64,000 nt of DNA, taken from positions 1,364,501 through 1,428,500 of the forward strand of contig NC_092570.1 of assembly GCF_037975245.1 (NCBI RefSeq), in the 5' to 3' direction. Below are positions 38,763 through 49,678 of this stretch, one piece after another. Each line of letters starts with the position of its first letter. The stretch's first letter is position 1. The DNA comes from Apostichopus japonicus. Taxonomy: Eukaryota; Echinodermata; Holothuroidea; Aspidochirotida; Stichopodidae. The notes beneath the pieces were generated by a model. The model saw only the letters and a program-made list of their open reading frames with translations, did no database searches and was not told the DNA's origin. The position numbers and the translations under genes were made by a program.

Positions 38763-39122
38763 CAGTGGCGTGTAGGAAGGTACTTTTGAGTGGGGGGGGG
38801 GGGGAGAAGACTGATGGCCGGCCTGGGGGAGGGGTCTAAGGGGAGGGGGATTTTTTTGGCATTTCCAGGTGGCCTCAGATGCAATTTGGTGCAATATAGC
38901 ACACTTCAACACCCAATCCATTTTGTAAAGAATTTTGCATTTTCACCTGGCTTTAGATGCAATTTGGTGCTCCAAATGAGTTTTTTTTTCTCATTTGGAA
39001 ATGAAAAAGGGGTTTTCTGACTTGCGAAGCGGGGGGGGGGGGCGGAATGATACTTCCGCCCCTCCATATTTTTCACTGGGGGGGGGGCTGGCGCCCCCAG
39101 CCCCCCGGTTCCTACGCCCTTG
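38763..39122. mobile_element. hAT-like MITE, 360 bp
   Basis: Left end CAGTGGCGTGTAGGAAGG; right end reads, inverted, CAAGGGCGTAGGAACCGG. The interior is G-rich with no transposase. The flanking 8-mers (TAAATATT and CGTTAATT) match poorly, so a target-site duplication is not demonstrated. Confidence 0.65.
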
Positions 39123-41600
39123 CGTTAATTTCAATGTGAAATGAAAAAGTCGGCTACATGTTCATAATCCATAAGCTGGCAAATATTCCATCAAAGCTAT
39201 AAAGTTATACCGAACAATTTAGTACTAAAACGTGTAATATCGTAATAACTTTAGCCTGACAACAACGTCGTAATCTTTATTGTTATATAGGTTTATTTCT
39301 TATAACTTAATTCTTAGATTTGATGCTTCTCCAAATCTTTTATTATGTACTTTGAAATCTATTGCGGATGAAGCATATTATATGTATACAGACGGATAAG
39401 ACATAAAATAAATATGAACTTTGGCACCATAGTCATTTTTCTCGTATATTGTAGCAGTGCTGCAAGAATCACACACTGTTTACTGGTAGCCTCATTTTTA
39501 ACGCAAAACATACAACACATGAATATGGTAACGAATGCTGGAAAAGGACTTTGGTTAAAACAATGTTCAATGCAAAGTTTTCTAATTGTAACGGGATAAT
39601 GGACTTAAAATGCAATAATGAATTTTTTTTGGAGTATCATAGTACACATGAATATGGTAACAAATGCTGGAAGAGGAAAACTTTGGTAGACAAAATTTGA
39701 AAAAAAAGAAAAGAAAAAAAATTTCGTATTTTGTAACAGAGAGGCCAAACGCTAAAGCTGTTGACAATTCCATTATGTATAAACAAGAGGTGGGAAATGA
39801 TGGTTATGGTGGGAGGGGGGTGGGGGGGGGGCTGACAAGAGTTACAATGCAGGAACAATCAACAATGCAACTATTAGTATGTTGAATATTCTGGAACAAA
39901 ATGAAAAACAATCTTTACATCAAAAATCAAGGTAAACTTACAAATGAGTTTCTACTGACTTTTTTCAAGTCACACGACTCAACAAGACTTGGACCTAAAA
40001 GAGGACTCAAACCCAACCATAATCTTTCGTTTATATGACAGATATCTATGGGAAGAACAAGCCCTCCCCCCCCCCCCCCCAAAAAAAAGCAAAGAAAAAA
40101 TCGTTTTCGTTTGGGAGATATTCTTTAGAGTTTAAATGTCGTGACTGAGAGTTGTCATTTTGTAAATCTGTGACTTCACAGTGCCAATAGGACATGAACT
40201 CATTTTTACTTTATATTTTGCTTTTCTTTTCGTATTTTCAAGGTAGAATGTTAACATTGTTGACCATAAAACTGTAATGCGATCATTACGTCATGTTACG
40301 ATTCAACATTTTGTATAGCCCAATATAAATTACAGATCATAAAATTTAAAAAAAATAATTGAAAACTGACACATGTGGCTCGAAAAGGCCATATTTAGAC
40401 ATGATTAAGAACATTGATCAGGAACATTAAATCTGTGATATATATATCTCTCAAATGGAATAACGTTATGATGAGCCGTTTTATAGCAGTTGTTCAGCTA
40501 GGACAGTTATCTCTCTGTCCTACTGTATGGAGCAATTATGAAGATTGGGTTTGTGTCTCCATTAAAATGGAATGACTTTCTCAACTCTTACATCCAGATG
40601 TTAAAATCATTAGTTAAGTTAAAATTGAAGTCCAAACTTTAAGCAGTCTTGTTTGTATATATCCATCCTGCTATCACCTGTTATACAACACCACCTAATT
40701 GTATTCTGGTTGTATACTAACACATCTCATTCAAAGGCTCTGTTAACAAGTTATAACATGTCAGGTAATGAGGCAGCATGGACAAACCACTCCTTACCAT
40801 TTACTCCAATCTCATATACCTCCACTGCAAATATAAAGTCTTGCACTACTGTGCACATGCAACTAAGAAATTGAACTAAGTTAAATATACATACAAGGCT
40901 ATAATATATTCATATAATGGAAATAAAACAGTTTCAAGTATATTGCAGGAGAGCAGCTTTTGGATCAAGTATCTCATGAGAGGAAACATCCAATGCCATT
41001 ATTTAATTCATCTGGAATTTTGCATTGTTGTTTTATGCATGTATGCAACTCATTAGAAAGTTTAAACTCATTATAAACTGACTTTATAATAGAGAAGCAA
41101 TCAGCATGATTAAAAAACATTTTGATGGTTATAAATCGGTTCCCCTCCCCCCCCCCTCTACTGTTGACCCCTCCAATCTCCCTCTCTTCATCCTGTGACC
41201 AACAATAGCTGATCATGCTTTATGGATGACATGCCATAGGCACAACTGTAGGATTTAAGGAGTTGAGTTAAACAAAAGTCAAGAGACCCTTCAAATCCCA
41301 TGTACTCTACTGAAGGCCCCCTCCCCCCTCTACCCCCCTAAAAATACGTGCCCATATTAAATTGGAGTACATATTTCCTGTTCATAGGAGTTTGTACTGC
41401 CGTATATCTGAGCACACATTGTAGCCATATATCTCCCCATCACAACTTTACAAATGTCAGAAATTATATTTCAGAGTAAAAACACAAAAGCACTTGATTG
41501 CTGTTTTAGACCTTTCAAAGAGTTTTTTTGTCAACCAGAGTCACAATAATTTGTTATGTCTACATTTGTAATCACTGCTGAACTTAATACAACTTCATTA
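39123..41600. other. Intergenic, no gene seen
   Basis: AT-rich, with C/G homopolymers (40066-40080 and 41145-41157). No supported gene or RNA. Confidence 0.45.
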
Positions 41601-41619
41601 CATTAAAACTTATTAGAAC

Positions 41620-43020
41620 TTATCTGCGTTTGCACCAAGAAGCAAAATGCTTACAATTATAGGTGAGAATATTGTAACGGTTCTCACCCAATTTGGACCT
41701 AGCTCTCTGAAGTACCTCTTCCGGCGGTAACATTGGGGCACCACCGTAGGACACGCGGAGGATGGGAGGGGACACTTCAACCCATTCCTCCACCACACCC
41801 CTGCTGTACATGTTACGAATTAATTTCAACTTGTTGGTCTTTGTATTCACTGTAACAACTATAGCATGACATCTGGGGTGACTGAGGTGACCAGGCAGGA
41901 CCACCTGATCCCCCTCATTGATCTCACTCAGTTGCACCTCCTCATCACCTCTTTTGACTGACATGTGAATCACCTGTCCAAACACACGACCCAGTTGAGA
42001 CCCCACTGCTTTCTGGGGTGCCCTTATGACCTCTCCTTTTATGACGCTCCCCATAAAAAAGCTCATTTTCACTTCCAAAGTCGGAACTTCAAAACATCCT
42101 ATCCCTCCCCCTGGTGTACCACTGGCTACTGCTCCACTGATCTTGAAACCTTTCTCCACCAATATATCAATGAACCTCTTAATGAAAGCATCCAAATAGC
42201 TCCCACGGTCTGTACACCCCTGTCGTTCTGCGATGGCGTCTTCCAATTCGAAAGCGACCGCCGAGCCGTCCATGGCAAATAAAATCCCACTCTTGATCTT
42301 GGTCTTGGCGTAACCTTGCTCGACCACTCGGATACAATCCTCTTCTCGACCAGTGACCCAGGATGAACCCAATAATGTCTTGAGGACCTCGCTGACTTCA
42401 GTTCCCACTAACCACATGGCTCTCCATCCGTGTCCAGGACCGCATTTACAGTAACCGGCGAGCACTTTACTTTTGCAAGTTAATATGTTGTACACTTTTG
42501 TTTCTACCTGGCAAGATGCCAAAGCTCTAGCTACAACCAAAGCAGCAGGATCGCAAAGAGAACCATAATCCACAATTTGTAGATTCGTAACCATGGATAA
42601 GTCAATGAGCATGCGTCCAATCGTGATCTCACAGAACGCCAATTTTTGCAGCGATATCACAGAGGCAAGTTTTCTGTCATCATCAACAGATTCCACAATT
42701 GCATCAAAAGTGAGTTTCTCTTTACCTTGTACCTCTACCCATCTGAGATGGTCCCCTTGTTGTACCCTTCGTGACTGGCATACGATCCTTGTTGTTGGTG
42801 ACGCTTTCTTATACTGACGAAAATAGAATCTCTTTGTTTCTATCGTAATGAAAATCTCCTCCGTCATCAGAGTCTCGAAGAACTTTTCATCCAGCCATTC
42901 TTTGCCGCAAGTCTCACAAAAAGCTCCACACACTTCTTCTTTGCTATCACCATAAATCCAAAACTGTTTAGAGTCTCGGTTACCACACAGACATCCTCTT
43001 TGTATTTCTAGGAGTTCCAT
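41620..43020 (-). CDS. Zinc-ribbon plus tandem LRAT-like domain protein, stand-alone paralogue
   Basis: A 466-residue protein from the ATG at 43020. A 3' splice site (AG at 43041-43040, after a long T run) lies just upstream, implying a 5' UTR exon. Cys10, Cys12, Cys35 and Cys38 (CLCGN ... CETCGKEWL) form a zinc-ribbon-like knuckle. A first LRAT-like domain starts at GDHLRWVEV and ends YNILTCKSKVLAGYCK, where the catalytic NCxHF box is lost. The second domain has GDQVVLPGHLSHPRCHAIVV (His) and YNILTYNCKHFASWCK near the end, with the candidate nucleophile Cys codon at 41655-41653. LRAT/PLAAT enzymes are thiol acyltransferases or phospholipases acting on lipids. Both paralogues have Lys where the family usually has Glu (NCEHF). 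Substrate unknown. Confidence 0.85.
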   Translation of the reverse strand: MELLEIQRGCLCGNRDSKQFWIYGDSKEEVCGAFCETCGKEWLDEKFFETLMTEEIFITIETKRFYFRQYKKASPTTRIVCQSRRVQQGDHLRWVEVQGKEKLTFDAIVESVDDDRKLASVISLQKLAFCEITIGRMLIDLSMVTNLQIVDYGSLCDPAALVVARALASCQVETKVYNILTCKSKVLAGYCKCGPGHGWRAMWLVGTEVSEVLKTLLGSSWVTGREEDCIRVVEQGYAKTKIKSGILFAMDGSAVAFELEDAIAERQGCTDRGSYLDAFIKRFIDILVEKGFKISGAVASGTPGGGIGCFEVPTLEVKMSFFMGSVIKGEVIRAPQKAVGSQLGRVFGQVIHMSVKRGDEEVQLSEINEGDQVVLPGHLSHPRCHAIVVTVNTKTNKLKLIRNMYSRGVVEEWVEVSPPILRVSYGGAPMLPPEEVLQRARSKLGENRYNILTYNCKHFASWCKRR

Positions 43021-43516
43021 GCTAAAAATGCAGTGTTTCCTAAAAAAAAAATATATTAAAAAAAAAGATGGGAAAAATGAATTAATGAACATTCAAGTTA
43101 AGAAAGTAAAATTTGACAGCATTGTAATACTCTTAGGTGCCTAGGAATGCCTTGTTGATATTAATATTATCTACAGAATAAAGGCATGCAGTGCCTAACT
43201 GGTATTACAGTACTTCATACACACAATGCACCATACCCTTCCCCACATCCCTCCTTCCTTCTTTATGCCTCAAAGATCACTCTTGCTAAAAATCATCTCT
43301 TGATATAAATACCTTTAAGTTTTGGGGTTCCTTAACAGCTGCTTGCATTATGGGCCATTATGGGCTGAAGTTATGAAAGTAATTTATCTGAATTTTGTTG
43401 TTCCAAGCTATTCACAGGGGCTGAGAGGGATGTTCATTAGATTTTTATTTTTATTTTTATATTTATATTCTATATTTATTTATGTGTTCTGTTTGTTATA
43501 TTTTGTATGTTTTATA

Positions 43517-43868
43517 TGGCGGAGTGTATAGCCTAGTGGTTAACGCCGGCGTCTCCCAGTGATGAGATCCCCGGTTCGATTCCCCGCCGACAGCAATGTG
43601 TGTCGTCTGGCAAGGGTGTTGTTCAATAACAACTTCCCGACATGGACGTTAAATGGATGTGTGCCGAGAGATTGGCTACAGTCAGCTTGCGAGTCTATAA
43701 GCCTCCATGGCTTCTTTCGCGAGTTCCTGCTTACGGGAAGATCACTATACATACATACATACATACATACATATATGTGTAGGGATCCTGGGGAGAACAC
43801 TGGTTCACCAGTGACAGGATCCCTGGTTACGAATAAAGTTGATAAAAAAAAAAAAATTAAAAAAAATA
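43517..43868 (+). mobile_element. tRNA-derived SINE with poly-A tail
   Basis: The head has TATAGCCTAGTGGTTAACGC (A box) and CCGGTTCGATTCCCCG (B box). The body follows, then a (CATA)n tract at 43748-43773, a 3' segment with a near-palindrome around GGATCC, an AATAAA and a poly-A run at about 43845-43868. It is unlike the SINE at 863-1197 in body and tail. Confidence 0.8.
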
Positions 43869-44859
43869 GATTTATGTTAATGTATAATATAGTATACAGT
43901 ATGTAAAAATACAGTAAAATAATATCCCTGATGAAGCCAGTTAAGTATGAGTTAATGCTTTACAATGGATGATCATATTTTGGTATTTTACAAATATGAG
44001 AGGCAACAAACATTACTCTAAAAGTCAGTCTGCTAATATATCTCACAAAATTCAAAATATGAATGTTGTTAGTCCTGGACGTTCTAACACTTCATCTAAT
44101 AGCAGGATTACTCATAACATTGAGCAATTGTATATAGATAGCGTTATCTGACAAAACTATCTAGGCCTAGCTATCTGACTCTCAGAATTGTCAACAGGAA
44201 CTAACTCAATGAGGTCACTGTATTTACTGGTTTACTAGTTTTGGCATGCTGTAGCAGCTACATCGATGAGATCTGCTTACTGCGTACGTGACTATTTAAT
44301 ACATGAACCAGGATTACTGCTAAAAAGGTTTGGTCTTTATGGCCATAAGGGCTTAGGCCTGCAGTAACGTGCATTTACTACTAGGCTAATTCACATACAT
44401 TTATCACATGCAAGACATACATGTTTAGATTGAGAACATTGACCTAATCTATTTTAACAAGCATGCATGGAACTTCAATCTTTGAGGAAAACTTACGAAG
44501 CTGAAAGCAGTGATCCAATAGTCAAGGGTTTTGTGTTTTATATTGTCTTGGAAGTGACTTCCCTGTCGTATTATATACATTGACCTGGGAAACCAAACAC
44601 TCAATTGCAGTTTTGATTTCGCACAACAATGTATGATTGCACAATAGGTACTTTCCATTTCAGGACTGGTGACATCATTTTCTACAGTGCATTGCTGGTA
44701 CCTGCAGTGAGAATATAACTATAGGCGTATGAACGGAGGTTAGGGGAGGAGGAAAGGGCGGGCAGGCGGTGAGGATTTGAGTGAGAGCTTTAGTCGTTTC
44801 TGACATAGCGGCGAATACATCAACGAGTTAAATGATTCATTTACCTCGTTGGAATACAT

Positions 44860-45100
44860 AAATCTGGACCGCATATGTCAATTACGAGACCCCCTCCCCC
44901 CACAAAACACCAAACACGGAGTACTCATTGAATGTCTATACTAAAACTAGTGTCGCGATCTCATAGTTACCACATTCCTCGTAAAGTTACGCGAACGACG
45001 GGATCTCACTAAGTGGTACATCTTCCCAATGTTAACCGCAATTTGCAATTCCAGAATTGCCTATTTGAGTGTTTGCATACAAACAATCGAACAGCAGATG
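44860..45100. repeat. Diverged copy of the 5560-5830 repeat
   Basis: Shares ATAAATCTGGAC, the ATCTCATAGTTACCACATTCC-like block and an AATTGCC-ATTTGAGTGTTT-like block with 5570-5810. Only part of the element is present. Confidence 0.5.
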
Positions 45101-45326
45101 AAGTTTACATACCATGAACCAATCATAAACAAAATCAAAATTAGTTGTAAATTGTACAATTTAGGCTCTGAACTGCTGGCTGAAGAAAGGAAATAAGTTC
45201 AACTAATATTGCTGTAGTTGCATATTATCACATTCGACCATATTCGTAGTTTGAGTACTTAATTAGAGGGAGTCACATTCCAAAGAAGTTCCCGTACAAG
45301 AGCATTGCCCTAGCATGAGTATCACT

Positions 45327-45372
45327 CAGGGACGTAGCTAAGGCCTGATGATTGGGGGGGGGGGGGGTAGTG
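45327..45372 (+). mobile_element. Single hAT-like terminus
   Basis: CAGGGACGTAGCTAAGG followed by a G run resembles the ends at 38763 and 55572. No matching right end was found, so this is a truncated relic. Confidence 0.4.
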
Positions 45373-45869
45373 GCTGAAATTCCACATCTTTCGCGACTGC
45401 ATTTTTGTTCCGAACTTTTTTCGATACATTTGTAACACTGGCCCTCACTTCACAAACTTATTGATCACTCTGGTTAAGCAAGTAAGCAACTGAGTATAGT
45501 TATCTGCTTAAAGGCTACATAGACTACTGACTACAAAAGCTATGTTAATGTAACAAACGGGGACATTTTTTTTTCAACAAATTATATTCGACGACATAGT
45601 GAATTACCCAAAAATACAGTGCTTTTTCATGGACAAAGTTTTTGTTATGTTGATGGCACTTTTAAGCTTCCGTAGATTAGCATTCAGCGTATACCATAGA
45701 GATGTATATTCTGAATTTACTTGAAGCCAGCGAACATGGTCAAACCCAGTTGGAAATTCCGACTGTCGCACTCAAATTTGTCCAACTATCGTCAGTTAGT
45801 ACCAAGATTGGAGGGGGGGGGGGGCGGTGCAATGCCCAGAGTGAGAGTACCACTCAGATCTGAGTGGTT

Positions 45870-46735
45870 CGAACCAGTATGAGTAGGCCTAGACAAGTTC
45901 TGTTTCCTCTGGGTAAAGATCGGAGTATGTCGAGAATGCTACCCGTATGAGTACAATGTCCACAGTACGAGTACCACTCAGAACCGAGTACCACTCAGTA
46001 TGAGTACACAAGTTCTGTTTCCTCTTCGTCTTCGATACGGTGCCACATCCGCAATAAGGGACAATACCTCACCACATTCCTCTGGTTAAAGATCGGAGTA
46101 TGTCGAGAATGCTACCCGTATGAGTGCAATGTCCAGAGTACTAGTACCACTCAGAACCAGTATGAGTACACAAGTTCTGTTTCCTCTGGTTAAAGATCAG
46201 AGTATGTCGAGAATGCTACCCGTATGAGTGCAATGTCCAGAGTGCGAGTACCACTCAGAACCAGTATGAGTACACAAGTTCTGTTTCCTCTTCGATACGG
46301 TGACACATCCGCAAAAAGGGACAATACCTCACCACATTCCTCTGGTTAAAGATCGGAGTATGTCGAGAATGCTACCCGTATGAGTACAATGTCCACAGTA
46401 CGAGTACCACTCAGAACCAGTATGAGTACACAAGTTCTGTTTCCTCTTCGTCTTCGATACGGTGACATATCCGCAAAAAGGGACAATACCTCACCACATT
46501 CCTCTGGTTAAAGATCGGAGTATGTCAAGAATGCTACCCGTATGAGTGCAATGTCCAGAGTTCTAGTACCACTCAGAACCAGTATGAGTACACAAGTTCT
46601 GTTTCCTCTGGTTAAAGATCGGAGTATGTCGAGAATGCTACCCGTATGAGTTCAATGTCCAGAGTACTAGTACCACTCAGAACCAGTATGAGTACACAAG
46701 TTCTGCTTCCTCTGAGTAAGATTGAGTATGAAACC
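45870..46735. repeat. Minisatellite of alternating short and long units
   Basis: The core unit (about 105 bp) has AAAGATCGGAGTATGTCGAG, AATGCTACCCGTATGAGT and ACCACTCAGAACCAGTATGA. Some copies carry an extra segment of about 55 bp (TTCGATACGGTGACACATCC ... CCTCACCACATTCC). About seven core copies are present. Confidence 0.88.
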
Positions 46736-47123
46736 TAGAGTACAACTGCGAACAAGATACTTCAGTATCAGTACAGTATTTAATGGACTAACGAAGAACA
46801 AAGCGTATGATACTATGATGGGTACGTACCACATGTTAAAACCCATTTGATGGAAGCTGTACTGATCCATACAAAACTTGCATAGTATGGCAATTCCCTG
46901 TATTAACTACACTTTACACCCATCAACTGAGCTTTGAGTTTATAAACTGAGCATTGATGAAATAATGGCTACACAAATGAAAATTTACCTTTTATTAATC
47001 ACAATCACAAAATTATATACAGTAGGATTGAGACATGCAAATTAGCTACACTCTTAAATTCAACTGTGACTTAGGTCTTAACCCTAAGCACAACGAAGAT
47101 TGCATTAATTTTTTTTTTTTTAC

Positions 47124-47590
47124 ATACATACATACATACATACTTTTATAGAGCGCAAACTCCATATGATCAATGCGCTAAAATTTTCAAGAAAAATAAT
47201 ACCAACAAAATGTACAATTTATTAAACAGGTAAGTCTTAAGTTGTTTTTTCAACAGTGCAACAGATTTAGAATTACGTATAAGGAAGAGAGTTCCACAAC
47301 ACAGGTTCTGCACTGGAAAAGGCGCCCTCACCCACCTGTTTCTTAGAAGATGATATAAGAAGCAGGGTCTCATCCATTGCAGACCTGGTAACAGGACCAG
47401 ATAATGGTGCGGTTTTCCGCTGAAGCTTGTTAGAGAGATAAGCCGGGGCAGCATGATTCATACATTTATACACATAAAGACGTAATTTAAAATGGATTCT
47501 TTCACTGATAGGTAACCAATGCAGGGCATGTAGAAGAGGTTTTGGGCTCTCTAACCTAGCTGCCAAGAAAATTAATTTCTCAAGAAAAAA
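47124..47590 (-). pseudogene. LINE 3' end relic (CR1/L2-like RT tail)
   Basis: On the minus strand, 47566-47273 reads LLHALHWLPISERIHFKLRL, APAYLSNKL and EPVLWNSLP, then after a shift SKSVALLKKQLKTYLF. This is the well-known C-terminal signature of many non-LTR elements. It ends at a TTTTATAGAGCGC-like 3' tail and an (ACAT)n tract (plus strand 47124-47144). Confidence 0.85.
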
Positions 47591-48044
47591 GAGATCAGAG
47601 TATTTACCTAAAAAGTTCGCTTATATGCAAATATATAAAGTTTCATATTTCATTTAAATATTAAACCAAATCAATGACAGTTTTAGCAATTTAAAAAAAC
47701 TGGCTGCATAATGTGTGCATTTGCTACAATCTAATGATACAGTCTATGACTCTATTGATAATGGAGACTGAACTGAAGTCAACCCAAATGAAACAAAGAA
47801 CAATAAAATTAGGCCTAAACATCAAACTTGAAGGTTCGGGCCAAACCCCTGCCCCCCCCAAAAAAAACAATATTACAAATTCAATTGGCAAAGTTGCTAC
47901 GTAAATCCCAATAGTCGGATGGGTATCCACTTGTATGTAATTACTATTACATGACTTGATGTAAGAGGTGCTTTAAGCCTTACAGCTGAAACTACTAGGG
48001 TCGAAATAACTCCCCTACTCTCCAGACAAACATCAGAAATTATT

Positions 48045-49426
48045 TCACTGGTTCTGCTCTTTGCACCATTGAACAAAATGTTTACAATTATTTGTCACTA
48101 TATTGTAGTCATTTTTCCCGCCAATTTTTGATCTTGCGGTCTGTATCAAGAAATCCGGGTCGATGGCTATGTCGGCTCCCACAAGTAAAACCTGGGGCGG
48201 TGCTTTTATCCACTCTTCGACCACACCCTTCTCGTATGTACTGCGGATTAACCTCAACTGCTTTGCATCTGAATCAACGGATATGACTATGGCATGACAT
48301 CTTGGATGTAAAAGGGATCCGGTTAACACCACGTGATCTCCGCTCTGGAGTTCTTTCAGCTTCACCGTTTTGTCTTCCCGCTTGACAAACTTCTGAATCA
48401 AGCTACCGAACGACGATCCAGCTGACGTATTGTTGAACTTCCCCATGGCAACATGAAATTTGTGGCCGTCTTTGAAACACTGAACAGAGAAAGTAACTTG
48501 AACCTCCGAATCTTTAAAGATCTTTATTACGTATTCCCTCAGGCTGTTGTTTTCTGTTTTCGACACATCAAATTCTCCGTTTTCTTTAAGACTGACCAGA
48601 AGCTTTTCACAGAAATCGTCGTCAACACGATTTTTGGATAGATCAAAACCGTTCCTCCCATTGCTTAGATCAAGAATAATGCTGGTCTTGTTTATTTCTA
48701 CTAGGGCACCCACTGCTTTCACTTCACGTAATTCGCTGACAGAGCTTTCTGTATTTGGGCTTTTACAGACAGTCCACGATTCATGATTTACCAATCGGCT
48801 AAGGGTGTTTGTAAACGGCACGCCGACTAACCACCAGTTTCGGAAATATTCATCGGAACCGCACTTACAGTATCTGGCAAGGCACTGAAATTCAAATAAG
48901 TTTGCTACCTGCGGACAACCGTCGCACCAAGCAAACGCTCTAGCTTTCACCAATTCTGTGGGATCACAACTGGCGTACGTCACAACCTTTGCATTCTTTA
49001 GCTCAGAAACGTCGAGCTTAGCACGGCTAATCGTAACTTCACTTGGACCAGTTCGGCGGAACGAAACGACCGACAGGGTGGACTCAGAGTGAATGGTTTC
49101 AACGATGGCCTCATGGTGACCCGACAGAGTTTCCTCACAGTCAGAAAGAACTAGGTGATCCCCTTCTTTTAACGTTTCTAATGTGAACTGTTCTGTATTT
49201 CTTTCTCTGGGTGGGTGGTCAAACTGGGCATTGTGGAAGTAGAATATATTCTCTTCAAACAGAAGGCTATTTCCATCAACCTTTGAAACATCTTCTACGT
49301 ATCGCTCAAGTAACCATTCCTTGCCACATTTCTCGCACAAAACCCCCAACAGCTCGCCACCGTTTACATATCTTTTGTATCTGTTGGCGTTGCCACAAAC
49401 ACATTTTCTGAACTTTTCTTTGCTAT
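48045..49426 (-). CDS. Zinc-ribbon plus tandem LRAT-like exon, probably spliced to NAPE-PLD
   Basis: One 460-codon exon after a good acceptor (AG at 49428-49427, behind TTTTTATTACCTCTAC). The first in-frame Met is about 300 codons in, so the reading frame must begin in an upstream exon. The first two bases complete a codon begun in phase 1, which the donor in the last NAPE-PLD exon (49689) provides, giving EEKDSKEKFRKCVCGN. CVCGN ... CEKCGKEWL repeats the four-Cys motif of the paralogue at 43020. The N-terminal LRAT-like unit starts GDHLVLSD, retains GHHEAIV and has a shortened Cys region. The C-terminal unit has GDHVVLTG, HPRCHAIVI and YNIVTNNCKHFVQWCK, with the nucleophile Cys codon at 48086-48084. 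It is a lipid-directed acyltransferase or phospholipase by family; the activity is inferred. Confidence 0.85.
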
Positions 49427-49463
49427 CTGTAGAGGTAATAAAAAAGGTAAGTCACTTCAGATA

Positions 49464-49469
49464 TTTATT
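49464..49469 (-). terminator. AATAAA polyadenylation signal in the NAPE-PLD/LRAT intron
   Basis: Minus-strand AATAAA about 210 nt after the short-form stop codon and about 36 nt before the LRAT-exon acceptor. Its use would end a NAPE-PLD-only mRNA; splicing would remove it. Confidence 0.5.
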
Positions 49470-49678
49470 TTTTAAAGTTTTATAAAGCACAGAGGGCATT
49501 TGGCACGATTAAGCACATTAATGTGATTAACACTCAAGGATGCATTCAAAGATGCACTTGCCATTTACACCGTAGAATATACACAATCTGTATTCTACGG
49601 GACGGGTGGTCCTTATCGGCTATCAAAATACATTACAATTAAAAATTCAGCTGAGAGTCATCCTTTTTTAAGAATAAT

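Noticed and set aside
45870-46735. CRISPR-like array
   Set aside because: Units are contiguous tandem repeats with no unique spacers, in an animal genome.
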